64,000 nucleotides of DNA from Adenanthera pavonina (Eukaryota > Streptophyta > Magnoliopsida > Fabales > Fabaceae): assembly GCA_026686845.1 (NCBI GenBank), contig JAIVEN010000012.1, positions 1,924,501-1,988,500 of the forward strand, in the 5' to 3' direction. The position numbers were made by a program, and so were the translations under genes. Position 1 is the stretch's first letter. Each line of letters begins with the position of its first letter. Positions 10,793 through 19,915 of the stretch are shown here, piece after piece. The notes below the pieces were generated by a model. The model made no database searches. It was not told the origin of the DNA and was given only the letters and a program-made list of their open reading frames with translations.

Positions 10793-12907
10793 TTCCCTCC
10801 CTCCTCGAAAGGATTCGTCCTCGAATCTGTACTATCAAACAAGGACAAGTCTGAAACATTGAAAGTAGCACTAACATTGCTGTAGGAACTAGTCAAGTCA
10901 ATCTTGTAGGCGTTGTCATTAATCCTTTCCAGGACTTGAAAAGGACCATCTCCTCTCGGTTGCAGCTTAGATTTCCTTTGCGCTGGAAACCTTTCCTTTC
11001 TCAAGTGTACCCAAACCCAATCTCCAGGGTTGAATACAACTCGCCTTCGCCCTTTGTTTGCTTGCTGAGCATATTGTTCATTCCTCCTTTCTATATTGGC
11101 TCGAACTTTAGCATGAAGTTCCTGCACAAACTTAGCTTTTTCCTTGCCATCAAGGTTAGTTCTTTCATGCATAGGCAAATGTAAAAGATCTAAGGGAGTT
11201 AAAGGATTAAATCCATACACAATCTCGAAGGGAGAATAAGATGTAGTGGAATGAACAACTCTATTATATGCAAATTCAATATGAGACAAACAACTCTCCC
11301 AGTTTTTCAAATTCTTTTGAATGATTGCACGCAATAAAGTAGTGAGTGTCCTATTTACTACTTCTGTTTGTCCATCAGTTTGTGGATGTGCAGTTGTAGA
11401 AAACAAAAGTTTAGTTCCAAGTTTATTCCAAAGAGTTCTCCAAAAATGACTAAGAAACTTTACATCCCTATCACTCACAATTGTTCTTGGTAAACCATGC
11501 AATCGCACAATCTCTTTAAAGAATAGATTAGCAATATGAACAGCATCATTAGTCTTAGAGCATGCAATAAAATGTGCCATTTTACTAAATCTATCCACAA
11601 CAACAAAGATGCTATCTTTTCCATTTTGAGACCTAGGGAGCCCTAACACAAAATCCATAGATATATCAGTCCAAGGTTGGTTAGGAACAGGGAGTGGGGA
11701 ATACAATCCATGCGGTTTTATCTTTGATTTAGCATGTTTTCATGTTATGCATTTATCACACAAAACAACAACATCACGCCTCATAGCAGGCCAAAAGAAA
11801 TGTTCATGCAACACACTTAAAGTTTTATCAATGCCAAAATGGCCCATTAAACCACCACCATGAGCTTCCTTCAAAAGTAATTCACGCATTGAACAAGAAG
11901 GAATACCAAGTTTATCCCTTTTGAAAAGAAAGCCTTCAAATCTGAAATAATCTTGAATACCATGTTTTTCACAAAAATTCCAAATCTTCCCAAAATCAGA
12001 ATCAGATTCATATAATCCCTTAAGCATCTCAAAACCAAGCAATCGAGTTTGTAAAGAAGTAAGAAGAGTATACCTGCGAGATAGAGCATCCGCTACCACA
12101 TTCTCCTTACCTTGTTTGTGCTTGATCACATATGGAAAGGTCTCAATAAATTCCAACCATCGGGCATGTCTTTTATTCAACTTACCTTGGGACTTTAGGT
12201 ACTTTAAGCTCTCATGGTCAGAATGTATGATAAATTCTTTAGGCCAAAGATAATGTTGCCAAGTCTCTAAAGTTCTCTTTAAGGCATAAAGTTCTTTATC
12301 ATAAGTGGAGTAGTTTAAAGTGGGACCACTAAGCTTTTCACTAAAGTAAGCAATTGGCCTATTATCTTGCATTAAGACAGCTCCAATACCCAAACCAGAT
12401 GCATCACACTCAACCTCAAAGACTTTGCTAAAATCTGGTAAAACAAGTAGTGGTGCATTGGTGAGTTTTTCTTTTAAAGTGTTGAAAGCTTTCTCTTGTG
12501 CCTCACCCCATTTAAATGTGACATGCTTTTTAACTAACTCATTCAAAGGTGCTGCTATAGATGAAAAATCTTTAACAAACCTCCTATAAAAGCTAGCTAA
12601 GCCATGGAAAGATCTCACCTCATTAGCATTCTTTGGAGTAGGCCAGTCTTGAATTGCTTTAACCTTTTCTTCATCTACTTGGATCCCCTGAGCACCCACA
12701 ACAAAACCAAGAAACACAACAGAATCCATGCAAAAGGAACACTTTTGATTGTTTGCATAAAGCTTATTTGCTCTAAGAGTATTAAAGACTTCACGCAAAT
12801 GCACTATGTGGTCTTCTAAATTCTTGCTATATACTAAAATGTCATCAAAATAAACCACAATAAACTTTCCTATGAATGAACGGAAGACATGATTCATAAG
12901 ACTCATG
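10516..12907 (-). pseudogene. Family A pol, array copy 3, truncated
   Basis: The integrase (10516-11706) and the RNase H and part of RT (to 12906) are present. Sequence stops abruptly in RT just upstream of MSLMNHVFRSF, joining unrelated sequence at about 12908. The RT part carries FYRRFV, VGAQG and LRANKL, as in the complete element at 41600, and lacks the derived changes of copies 1 and 2. The integrase part matches copy 2. The TGA in the zinc finger (11740-11742) is shared. The copy is therefore mosaic. Confidence 0.9.
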
Positions 12908-13031
12908 AAAATGGTTATGAGAAAAAAGTTTGCATTGTCTCATTTGAATGAGCACCCTCCTAGAGCCAAGATTGTTGATAAACATTGCAAAGAGGCTCAA
13001 GTTCTTGTGGCTCAAGATTCATGTGATTTCC
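12908..13031 (+). pseudogene. Gag scrap of the E-type non-autonomous host element
   Basis: This is a 41-codon open frame (KKFALSHLNEHPPRAKIVDK..) that I do not recognise by itself. After the following solo LTR is removed, the sequence continues into 13942, and that stretch aligns with the gag region of the minus-strand fragment at 41093-41415. It is therefore taken as the same host element. Its upstream part, including the 5' LTR, was lost at the array boundary. Confidence 0.5.
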
Positions 13032-13941
13032 TGATAAGTGAACCCTTATGGAATCCGTCCAAAGAACTCACTTGAAGCGAATGACACTCAGATCGTTGCA
13101 ATTACAAGGAACACAAAAATAAAAAAATAGAAAAACAGTAAGAAGAAGGGAATAAACAAGAAAATAGAGAAAGATATGTTGGTCTAAGTGAATTAGAACC
13201 CAAGAGAACCAGCCTCTTGAACCCTAGTTCCGGTGACGCCACAAGGATTGACCAATTCCTTGATAAGTCATAGTTTTATCATAGCACTCAAAGAACGCAA
13301 GATAAACTCACAAAGTCTGAAACTTTAATCATTCAAATCTGAAAAACGTACATGAAAGTTAGCCTTAAGTAGGTAAGGTAAAATCTAATCTAATAAGCCT
13401 AGAAACCCTAATTAATTTGGGTTTAAGTGATCCTAATAGGATTAGGAGACTTTAGGCCCAAACAACACTCCTATTGGACCTAGAAAACTAGTAAAATAAA
13501 ATCTTAAAATAAAATAACGAAAATTCATAAGAAAATAATAAAAATAATGTTTAAGCCCTTATAAACATGCCACCATATTAATGAACTCATATGTTTGGCA
13601 CATGACATGCTTATTTACAAGGTGGGCTATCAAAAAGACTACTATTTAACTAATTGGCCTTTATTAATTAACAAAGTTTAGCCCATAATTAATAAAAACG
13701 AAATTAATACTAATTAAGCCCATTAATGTTTAAGTCACATGTTCTTTTAATGAAGCACATGATATTTTAAGTAACCACCTTCAATGGGTTCATCTTGGGC
13801 TTGGATCTGAAACTTATATTTTTTGCAGTTGATGATCTCACTCAAGCTTGGGCTTTATATTCAGCACCTTGATCAAGTCTTCCAAGCTCTCCATGCTCCG
13901 CTCCAAACTCTTACAAGTCATGCCTAGCCCTTATTCTATCA
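13032..13941 (-). mobile_element. Family E' solo LTR
   Basis: 910 bp with TGATAAGTG.. at the left and ..TTCTATCA at the right, so on the minus strand it starts TGATAGAATAAGGG. No primer-binding site or polypurine tract belongs to it. Flanks are TTTCC and TTCCC, of which TTCC is shared, so the target duplication is imperfect. The host gag sequence is continuous across it. Confidence 0.75.
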
Positions 13942-14621
13942 TTCCCTCTTTGGGAAAGAAGATCATGTGGAAGGTATGTCTTATTCTCAAACCTCTAATG
14001 ATGATATCTCGTGTTAGCGTAGATGATTTAAGATGTGCTGAACTTGAGAATCCCAATGAATTTAATGATGTTGATTGTGTTAATGGGATTGATCATGATA
14101 GTTTGTTGAATCTTGAGAAAATTGAGCTAGATGTTCTTAGTATTGCATTAGATAGCTTTGATTCTAGTTGTGCTTTTAATAAGAATATTGAAAATCTTGA
14201 TGTAGCACAATTGGAAAACAATGAAGTTGCTTGTGCTTATAAGATTAATAGCCATGATTGTGTGCAACTTTTAGAGGAATATAATGCTTTACATGTTGCT
14301 AATAATTTGACTGAAAATTCTTTGGATAGTAGCATGCTAATTTCTAGTAGTGCTGATGATGTGATTTCATTGGAAATTGATTCTTATGATTACATTGATG
14401 AGATTGAGCATGTTGACATGGTGATTGGAAATTTTGATTGTGATGTTAGTTTGATTGGACATGATAGCAATAGTTCTTTTGTATTAAAGACAACCCATGA
14501 ATCATTGCAATGTAATCATTTGTGTAAAAGTCATGAAAACTTGAAGAGTGAGCTAGAGTGGAAGAATAAGAGTAATAAATAAGAGAGCAAATGTCCAGAA
14601 AATTGTTGTGAGTGGAAAAAG
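13942..14621 (+). pseudogene. Non-autonomous host element: gag-like middle region
   Basis: The frame to TAA at 14580-14582 encodes an acidic protein (DDLRCAELENPNEF, then many Asp/Glu/Ser) with EIEHVDMVIGNFD, which aligns with EVEHVDMVFGHPWLFD of the two G elements. That motif resembles the end of the retroviral protease region (LLGRPWQFD). A stop lies at about 14016 near the start of the fragment. The element is interrupted at 14621 by G element 1 and resumes at 19222. It is the first block of a Gag-derived fusion protein shared with family G. Confidence 0.7.
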
Positions 14622-15494
14622 TGATAGAGTACGATCGAGGCATGAAGCATATGATGAGGAGGGCAAGCTAAGAGCAACAATGGACCATAGACAAATTCAA
14701 GGCCCACTTCAAGGCATTGGAGGACCAATGACTAGAGCTAGAACAAAAGCCATGAATGGGGTGATTCAAGACATTATTAACATGGAACCATTACATTTCA
14801 ATGATTTTGAGGCCCAAAACAAAGAAAGAGGCAAGCTGAAAATCTGGAGCCAAATTATAGTCAAAGAATCCATGTGCTTCTCATGTGCTCACTCAAAGTG
14901 ACGTTTTTAATAAGTTTTATTAGGATTATTTTAGTCAATTTGTTTCCTTTTCAATAAAAGGCAAATAATTATCTGATTTGCTTTACTTTATGCATTTAAG
15001 AGGAGCCAACCTTTTCAAATTCAAAATTAGAATTAAATGCTCCTTTTGACTTAAGATTTCCTTTTTGTATTAATTAGCATTAATAAGGTTAGGTTTGTGG
15101 GGTGAACTAGAGTTAGTTTGTGGGTTAATACTTGCCTATAAATAGGCACCTCTTGTACTCTTGCAAACACAATATGAATGAATGAATTTCTTTTAAACAA
15201 CTTTGTTGTTGTTCAGTGAGTTCTTTCTTGCTTATCCTTGAGTGCCAGAAAGAATGAGGACTTATCAAGGAGTGGTGATCCTTGTGGCGTCCCGGAGTTA
15301 GGATTCAAGAGACGGGTTCTCTTGGAGTCTACTTCCTTCTACCAACATTTTGTTCAGTCTTCTTATTTCATCGTGTCTATTTTCTTTAGTTTTTGTTCTT
15401 CATTATTCTTGTGTTCAATTTATCTTTCCTTGAGTTGCACGATCCTTATATCAAAGAAGGCTCTTAGGACAGGTTCCTAACGTGTCTCCCATCA
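14622..15494 (+). repeat. G1 5' LTR
   Basis: 873 bp, starting TGATAGAGTACGATCG and ending GTGTCTCCCATCA. The U3 part contains the conserved tail codons (frame through 14899) as a copy of the 3' LTR. A CAATAAAA polyadenylation-like signal lies near 14952 and a TATA box at 15137. Confidence 0.95.
15137..15144 (+). promoter_or_regulatory. TATA box of G1 5' LTR
   Basis: TATAAATA sits inside the perfect inverted repeat GCCTAT-AA-ATAGGC. The same 14 bases occur at the corresponding place in the G1 3' LTR (18859), the H LTRs (55599, 62245) and, reversed, at 20276 and 50686. Confidence 0.7.
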
Positions 15495-15496
15495 TT

Positions 15497-15508
15497 TGGT
15501 ATCAGAGC
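15497..15508 (+). other. Primer-binding site of G1
   Basis: TGGTATCAGAGC lies two bases after the LTR and is complementary to the 3' end of plant initiator Met tRNA. Confidence 0.9.
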
Positions 15509-16781
15509 TTCGGCTTGCAAATCAAGTTGTGTTTATGTTGTTTCATTCCATTTTTCCTTGCTATCCAGAAAATTGTAGACTGTTCATCATCATACTGTTC
15601 AGGCTTGCTGTCCAGAAAATATTCGCACTGTTCATCCGTACTGTTCCTTCGTCACTGTTCATTGTACTATCTGTCACTGTTCATTCGTTTTTACCTTGCT
15701 ATTTTGTTCTATGTTCTTGATCTATTTTCCAGACTTCATAATCTTTTGTTTTGTTCTTATTGTGGCATGATCTGTTCTAATTTCGTTGTCCATTTTCTTT
15801 CATTTTCTTTGCTAAAGGATCTTACCATATTTGATTCTTGTTTCCATTGACATTGTGGAGTTCCTTGTTATTTGCCCAAAGAATTTAGTTACTGCCCAGA
15901 TTTCTTGTTGTGATTTTGCCAAAAAAAAAAAGAAAAAGAAAGAGAGAATTGATTGCAGCCTTGGAAAGAAAAATTCGTATATAAAATTAAAAAAAAAAAA
16001 AGAAGGAAAGAATTAAAAAAAAATAGATATGGCTGCTAAGGCAATTTCCAAAAAAATTAATGAGATCTTGTTTTCTTTCCTACTTTAAGATCTTTCAATC
16101 CAGGTGGTAGTTTGAATTACAAATTTCCTTTTGTGATTGGGCATTAATGTTATTTAATTGCTCCATTTTCTGATCTCATTAAAGGAGAATCAACTTTTGA
16201 AAACCCATTCATAATTTCTCATTTGTAGTAAGTTTCCATTCTTGTCTTTTATTTTCTACTCAGAATTTTACTCTTCTAGTTTAATTCTGTCTATTTTCCT
16301 ACATAATTTAAATTCCCTAACTTGTTCCTTTCTTGTTTCATATTTGATAGTCATCTAAAAGTTCCTTCCTTTGGTATACATGCCACATCTTTTCTCTTGT
16401 CTTAATTTCCAGCATTTCCTTTTCTCTTTTCTTAGCTGAAAAATTTGTTTCTTTTGTTAAAAAAAAAAAATAGAAAGCCCCTCTTTCTTTTTTGGTCACC
16501 AACGTTTTACACTCTTTGAGAATTTAAATTCTTGGATCTTTGACTTTGAGATTGCCACTTAAAACATTGCTTCTTGATTGAAGTTCAGATTCAATTTTGC
16601 ACTCTCATAGGAAGCAAGAGTGAGTGGTAAAAGGCAAGAGTGTAATTATATCATTTCTGGAAAAAAGCCTTTAAAGTGTGCAAAACACGAGTGAATTTGC
16701 ATCATTGTTGAGTGAAACACGTGAGATAGTGTGCAAGGTCCTTTCTTCATCTTCTATTCACTAACATTTTAGGTTTTAAGC
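15509..16781 (+). other. G1 leader
   Basis: Non-coding. It has repeated ACTGTTCAT-like words between about 15580 and 15685, A-rich runs at 15920-16020, then a T-rich stretch. The last 180 bases hold the conserved block GAGTGGTAAAAGGCAAGAGTG (near 16620), AACACGAGTG and GAAACACGTGAGA (palindrome CACGTG at 16718-16723). The block is followed by an AACATTTTAGGTTTTAAGC stretch just before the ATG. Confidence 0.75.
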
Positions 16782-18623
16782 ATGGCTGGTGATGAACTTG
16801 ATCTTAAAGCTTTAATGAGAGCTTTCAATGACCAAATCAACAAGTTGAACGCCAAATTGGATGGCATGCAAGTTCCTTCATGCAAAAAGGATGTTACATT
16901 GAACATCCCAAAATTCTATGGAGAGAATGATCCTGACATGTACTTGAACTGGGAAGGAAGAATTGAACAATTGTTTGAAGACTGCCAGTACTCCGAGTCT
17001 GAGAAAGTGAAATTAGCTACTCTTCACTTAGAAGGAAAAGCCAAAGTTTGGTGGGAACGATTTGAAAGAAAGCACCTTCGTGAAGAGAAACAGTGTTATA
17101 CTTGGAGTAACATGAAGCTCATTTTGAAGCAAAAGTACGCGCCATACCACTACTTCTATGAGTATCTTCCAACCCGTGGAAAGGAGAAAGCTTCTAAGGT
17201 ACAAATTTCAGTTCCAAGTTCTAGTGATTCTCATTTGGAGCAAAAAGATCAAATGGAGGAGTTATCTTCCTCAACATCTACAATGGTTGATGAACCAAGA
17301 GAATCAACTACTCTTGAAGGTACCTCTAATTCTCAAAATCCTTGTGTTGATGATTTTTCTTATGAATTAGAATATGATATTCTTGAGAATCCCAAGGAGG
17401 AAAATGGTGATGATATTGTTGATGGGATTGGTCATGATCATTTACCACCGTTAGTGGAGACAACTGCTCTAGATGTTACTGGTGAGGAGATAGAGAACTT
17501 TGTTGATAGTGGTGTGCTTGTTTCTAGTGATACTCACATTGTTATACCATTAGAAATTAGTTTTCATGGGTGTGATGAAGTTGAACATGTTGATATGGTG
17601 TTTGGGCATCCATGGTTATTCGATGATAGTTGTTTTTTTGAAGTAAAGACAGCCCATGACAAGCATTGTATTCAATTCTATGAAAATCACGAGAAAATCA
17701 AAAGTGAGTGTGAAAGGAAAAATAAAAGTGAGAGGAATATGGGTGGTAAAAACAAGAGTGAAAAACAAGTGAGAAAACAAAGAGTGCAAAAAAATGAAAA
17801 AAGAGGAAAACAACTGAGTGAAAAGAAACTTGAGAGAAGAATGAAAAAGAGAAAAGAAAAAGAGAGTTTGAGAAAAGACGAGAATAATGAGGTAAAAGCA
17901 ATTGTGAGTTGTTTGAGTAAAGGAGAGTTTAAGGTAGTTTCTTTTCAACTCCTTCCTTCATATTTTCCATATGTTCCTTCTTTCTCTAGTTCTTTGTTGC
18001 AGGTTATTAGTATGGATGTTATGGAAGGGAAATCAAGTTCTTATGTACTAATGCACGACCACAAATCCTATGCAATTCAAACTAATGGTCATTACAAGAT
18101 TTTTTATCCTGGAGATTGGTTTGGAATGCAAGAATGTAAAGATGAAACTTTAAAAGGGATGAATTTGCAACCAAGAGTCATTATTATACCACACATTCAA
18201 ACAAGGGTTGAAAAGAAGATGTATCAATCAGGCTTGAAAAGTAAGTATACTCCTTATTTTTTATTTGATGTTTTTAATCGTTCCCTTTCTTTCCATATAG
18301 ATTATGGAGATTCGAGGACGAATCTTTTCGAAGAGGGAGGGAATGATAGAGTACGATCGAGGCATGAAGCATATGATGAGGAGGGCAAGCTAAGAGCAAC
18401 AATGGACCATAGACAAATTCAAGGCCCACTTCAAGGCATTGGAGGACCAATGACTAGAGCTAGAACAAAAGCCATGAATGGGGTGATTCAAGACATTATT
18501 AACATGGAACCATTACATTTCAATGATTTTGAGGCCCAAAACAAAGAAAGAGGCAAGCTGAAAATCTGGAGCCAAATTATAGTCAAAGAATCCATGTGCT
18601 TCTCATGTGCTCACTCAAAGTGA
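16782..18623 (+). CDS. G1 Gag-derived fusion protein (613 aa)
   Basis: One uninterrupted frame; the ATG at 16782 (MAGDELDLKALMRAFND) aligns with the Gag start of the other families. Residues 1-130 are the N-terminal half of a Ty3/gypsy Gag (YLNWEGRIEQLFEDCQYS, KVWWERFERK). The second half of Gag and the CCHC zinc knuckle are absent. Next come an acidic region, HVDMVFGHPWLFDD (protease-end remnant, about 270-285), a Lys/Glu-rich coil (about 300-370), then FYPGDW and SLSFHIDYGDSRTNLFEEG (remnants of the integrase C-terminus), and finally the LTR-encoded tail LQGIGGPMTRARTKAMNG. No enzyme active site remains. The role is unknown; binding family-related capsid or RNA is one possibility. Relative to G2, it has an in-frame deletion in the Ser/Phe-rich part. 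Stop TGA at 18621. Confidence 0.75.
   Translation: MAGDELDLKALMRAFNDQINKLNAKLDGMQVPSCKKDVTLNIPKFYGENDPDMYLNWEGRIEQLFEDCQYSESEKVKLATLHLEGKAKVWWERFERKHLREEKQCYTWSNMKLILKQKYAPYHYFYEYLPTRGKEKASKVQISVPSSSDSHLEQKDQMEELSSSTSTMVDEPRESTTLEGTSNSQNPCVDDFSYELEYDILENPKEENGDDIVDGIGHDHLPPLVETTALDVTGEEIENFVDSGVLVSSDTHIVIPLEISFHGCDEVEHVDMVFGHPWLFDDSCFFEVKTAHDKHCIQFYENHEKIKSECERKNKSERNMGGKNKSEKQVRKQRVQKNEKRGKQLSEKKLERRMKKRKEKESLRKDENNEVKAIVSCLSKGEFKVVSFQLLPSYFPYVPSFSSSLLQVISMDVMEGKSSSYVLMHDHKSYAIQTNGHYKIFYPGDWFGMQECKDETLKGMNLQPRVIIIPHIQTRVEKKMYQSGLKSKYTPYFLFDVFNRSLSFHIDYGDSRTNLFEEGGNDRVRSRHEAYDEEGKLRATMDHRQIQGPLQGIGGPMTRARTKAMNGVIQDIINMEPLHFNDFEAQNKERGKLKIWSQIIVKESMCFSCAHSK
18308..18325 (+). promoter_or_regulatory. 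PPT-proximal hairpin, G1
   Basis: AGATTCG-AGGA-CGAATCT is a perfect 7 bp stem with a 4-base loop, ending five bases before the polypurine tract. The equivalent hairpin is present in every family of the window. Confidence 0.6.
18330..18343 (+). other. Polypurine tract of G1
   Basis: GAAGAGGGAGGGAA directly abuts the TGAT of the 3' LTR and would prime plus-strand DNA. Confidence 0.85.
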
Positions 18624-19216
18624 CGTTTTTAATAAGTTTTATTAGGATTATTTTAGTCAATTTGTTTCCTTTTCAATAAAAGGCAAATAATTATCTGATT
18701 TGCTTTACTTTATGCATTTAAGAGGAGCCAACCTTTTCAAATTCAAAATTAGAATTAAATGCTCCTTTTGACTTAAGATTTCCTTTTTGTATTAATTAGC
18801 ATTAATAAGGTTAGGTTTGTGGGGTGAACTAGAGTTAGTTTGTGGGTTAATACTTGCCTATAAATAGGCACCTCTTGTACTCTTGCAAACACAATATGAA
18901 TGAATGAATTTCTTTTAAACAACTTTGTTGTTGTTCAGTGAGTTCTTTCTTGCTTATCCTTGAGTGCCAGAAAGAATGAGGACTTATCAAGGAGTGGTGA
19001 TCCTTGTGGCGTCCCGGAGTTAGGATTCAAGAGACGGGTTCTCTTGGAGTCTACTTCCTTCTACCAACATTTTGTTCAGTCTTCTTATTTCATCATGTCT
19101 ATTTTCTTTAGTTTTTGTTCTTCATTATTCTTGTGTTCAATTTATCTTTCCTTGAGTTGCACGATCCTTATATCAAAGAAGGCTCTTAGGACAGGTTCCT
19201 AACGTGTCTCCCATCA
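18344..19216 (+). repeat. G1 3' LTR
   Basis: 873 bp and identical to the 5' LTR except at 19095. It carries the last 93 codons of the element's reading frame (to 18623) and a TATA box at 18859-18866. Confidence 0.95.
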
Positions 19217-19915
19217 AAAAGAGTGCGTGAAAAGTGAAAAAGAGAAAGAAAAAGAGGAAAAAGAGAGTTTGAGGAAGAATGAGAGTGAATGTGAGCTTCA
19301 AGTAGTTTGTACGAAGCTCTTTCCTTCTTCACCTCATCTTTCTTATGTGTCTTCATTGTATTTTCTTCTTCCTTCTTATTATGTTTCTGATTTCTTTGAA
19401 TTATGTCACCTATCTTTATTGCATGAGTCCCTTGTGAAAGAGAGATGCATTGTGATAATTTAGTGCCATATTCACCCATCATTGATACATCCTCTATTCC
19501 ATCTCATGGTCATTGTGTTTTGTTTACTTTAGTTATTTCTTATCCATCTTTGCTCTATCATTGTACATCATCTTTATGTGTCAAATCTATCCAGACTTTG
19601 AATTTAATGAATTATGTCCAAATCTATCTAGATTTATTCCCACATAATCACTGTGCCACCTTAGTCCCTTTTGAAACTTTTTGTGTCATGTTTTGTGCTA
19701 GTTTCATCCTTCATATTTTCCCTAACCCTTTGGTTCCATTTGAGTCTAGTTGTGTCGAGTTTGTATCTAGTTCTTTATGGCAGGATATTGATGAAGATGA
19801 TATAAAGAAAGATTCCAGCTTTAGAGCACCAATGCTTGAAAATAAGTCACATGTTAGAAATAATGGTTGGAAGATTTTTTATCCCGGAGATTGGTTGCAA
19901 AAGCATAGGGGAATA
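19217..19915 (+). pseudogene. Non-autonomous host element: coil, Ser/Phe-rich region and PGDW
   Basis: Continues the host frame after G1. It starts with a Lys/Glu-rich coil (EKEKEKEEKESLRKNESE, from about 19222). A region rich in Ser, Phe, Cys, Leu and His follows (frame 19445-19918), ending with GWKIFYPGDW near 19890. It parallels the same order in G2 (21100-22000, minus strand), although the amino acids have diverged and this element has E-type LTRs. It is cut by G2 at 19915, where the bases 19911-19915 (GAATA) are duplicated at 24714-24718. Confidence 0.7.

Larger units (their letters stand above)
1973..12907 (-). mobile_element. Tandem array of deleted family A elements
   Basis: The order is LTR-pol-LTR-pol-LTR-pol(truncated), all on the minus strand, with an exact period of 3,994 bp (LTR starts at 1973, 5967 and 9961). 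Each unit joins the LTR directly to the protease-RT junction. Compared with the complete family A element at 41600-48531, each unit lacks the primer-binding site, leader, gag, zinc knuckle and protease active site. All units share the same deletion joint, the same frameshift and the same integrase stop, so the lesions predate the duplication. A unit without a primer-binding site cannot be copied by reverse transcription, so expansion by DNA recombination is inferred. Confidence 0.9.
14622..19216 (+). mobile_element. Complete non-autonomous G element (G1)
   Basis: 4,595 bp, bounded by 873 bp LTRs that differ by a single base by eye (G at 15373, A at 19095). It is flanked by the 5 bp duplication AAAAG (14617-14621 and 19217-19221). 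It has a primer-binding site, a leader, one long reading frame and a polypurine tract, but no RT, RNase H or integrase core. The near-identical LTRs mean a very recent insertion, so the enzymes must have been supplied in trans. Confidence 0.95.

Noticed and set aside
1973..12907. Array considered as a satellite or CRISPR-like repeat
   Set aside because: Units are 4 kb retroelement segments with LTRs and pol domains; there are no short repeats with spacers.
13032..13941. E' LTR considered as the 3' LTR of a minus-strand element with a polypurine tract at 13942
   Set aside because: TTCCCTCTTT looks like a reversed polypurine tract, but the sequence on both sides aligns with plus-strand host gag, as seen in the fragment at 41093-41415. 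A solo LTR fits better.
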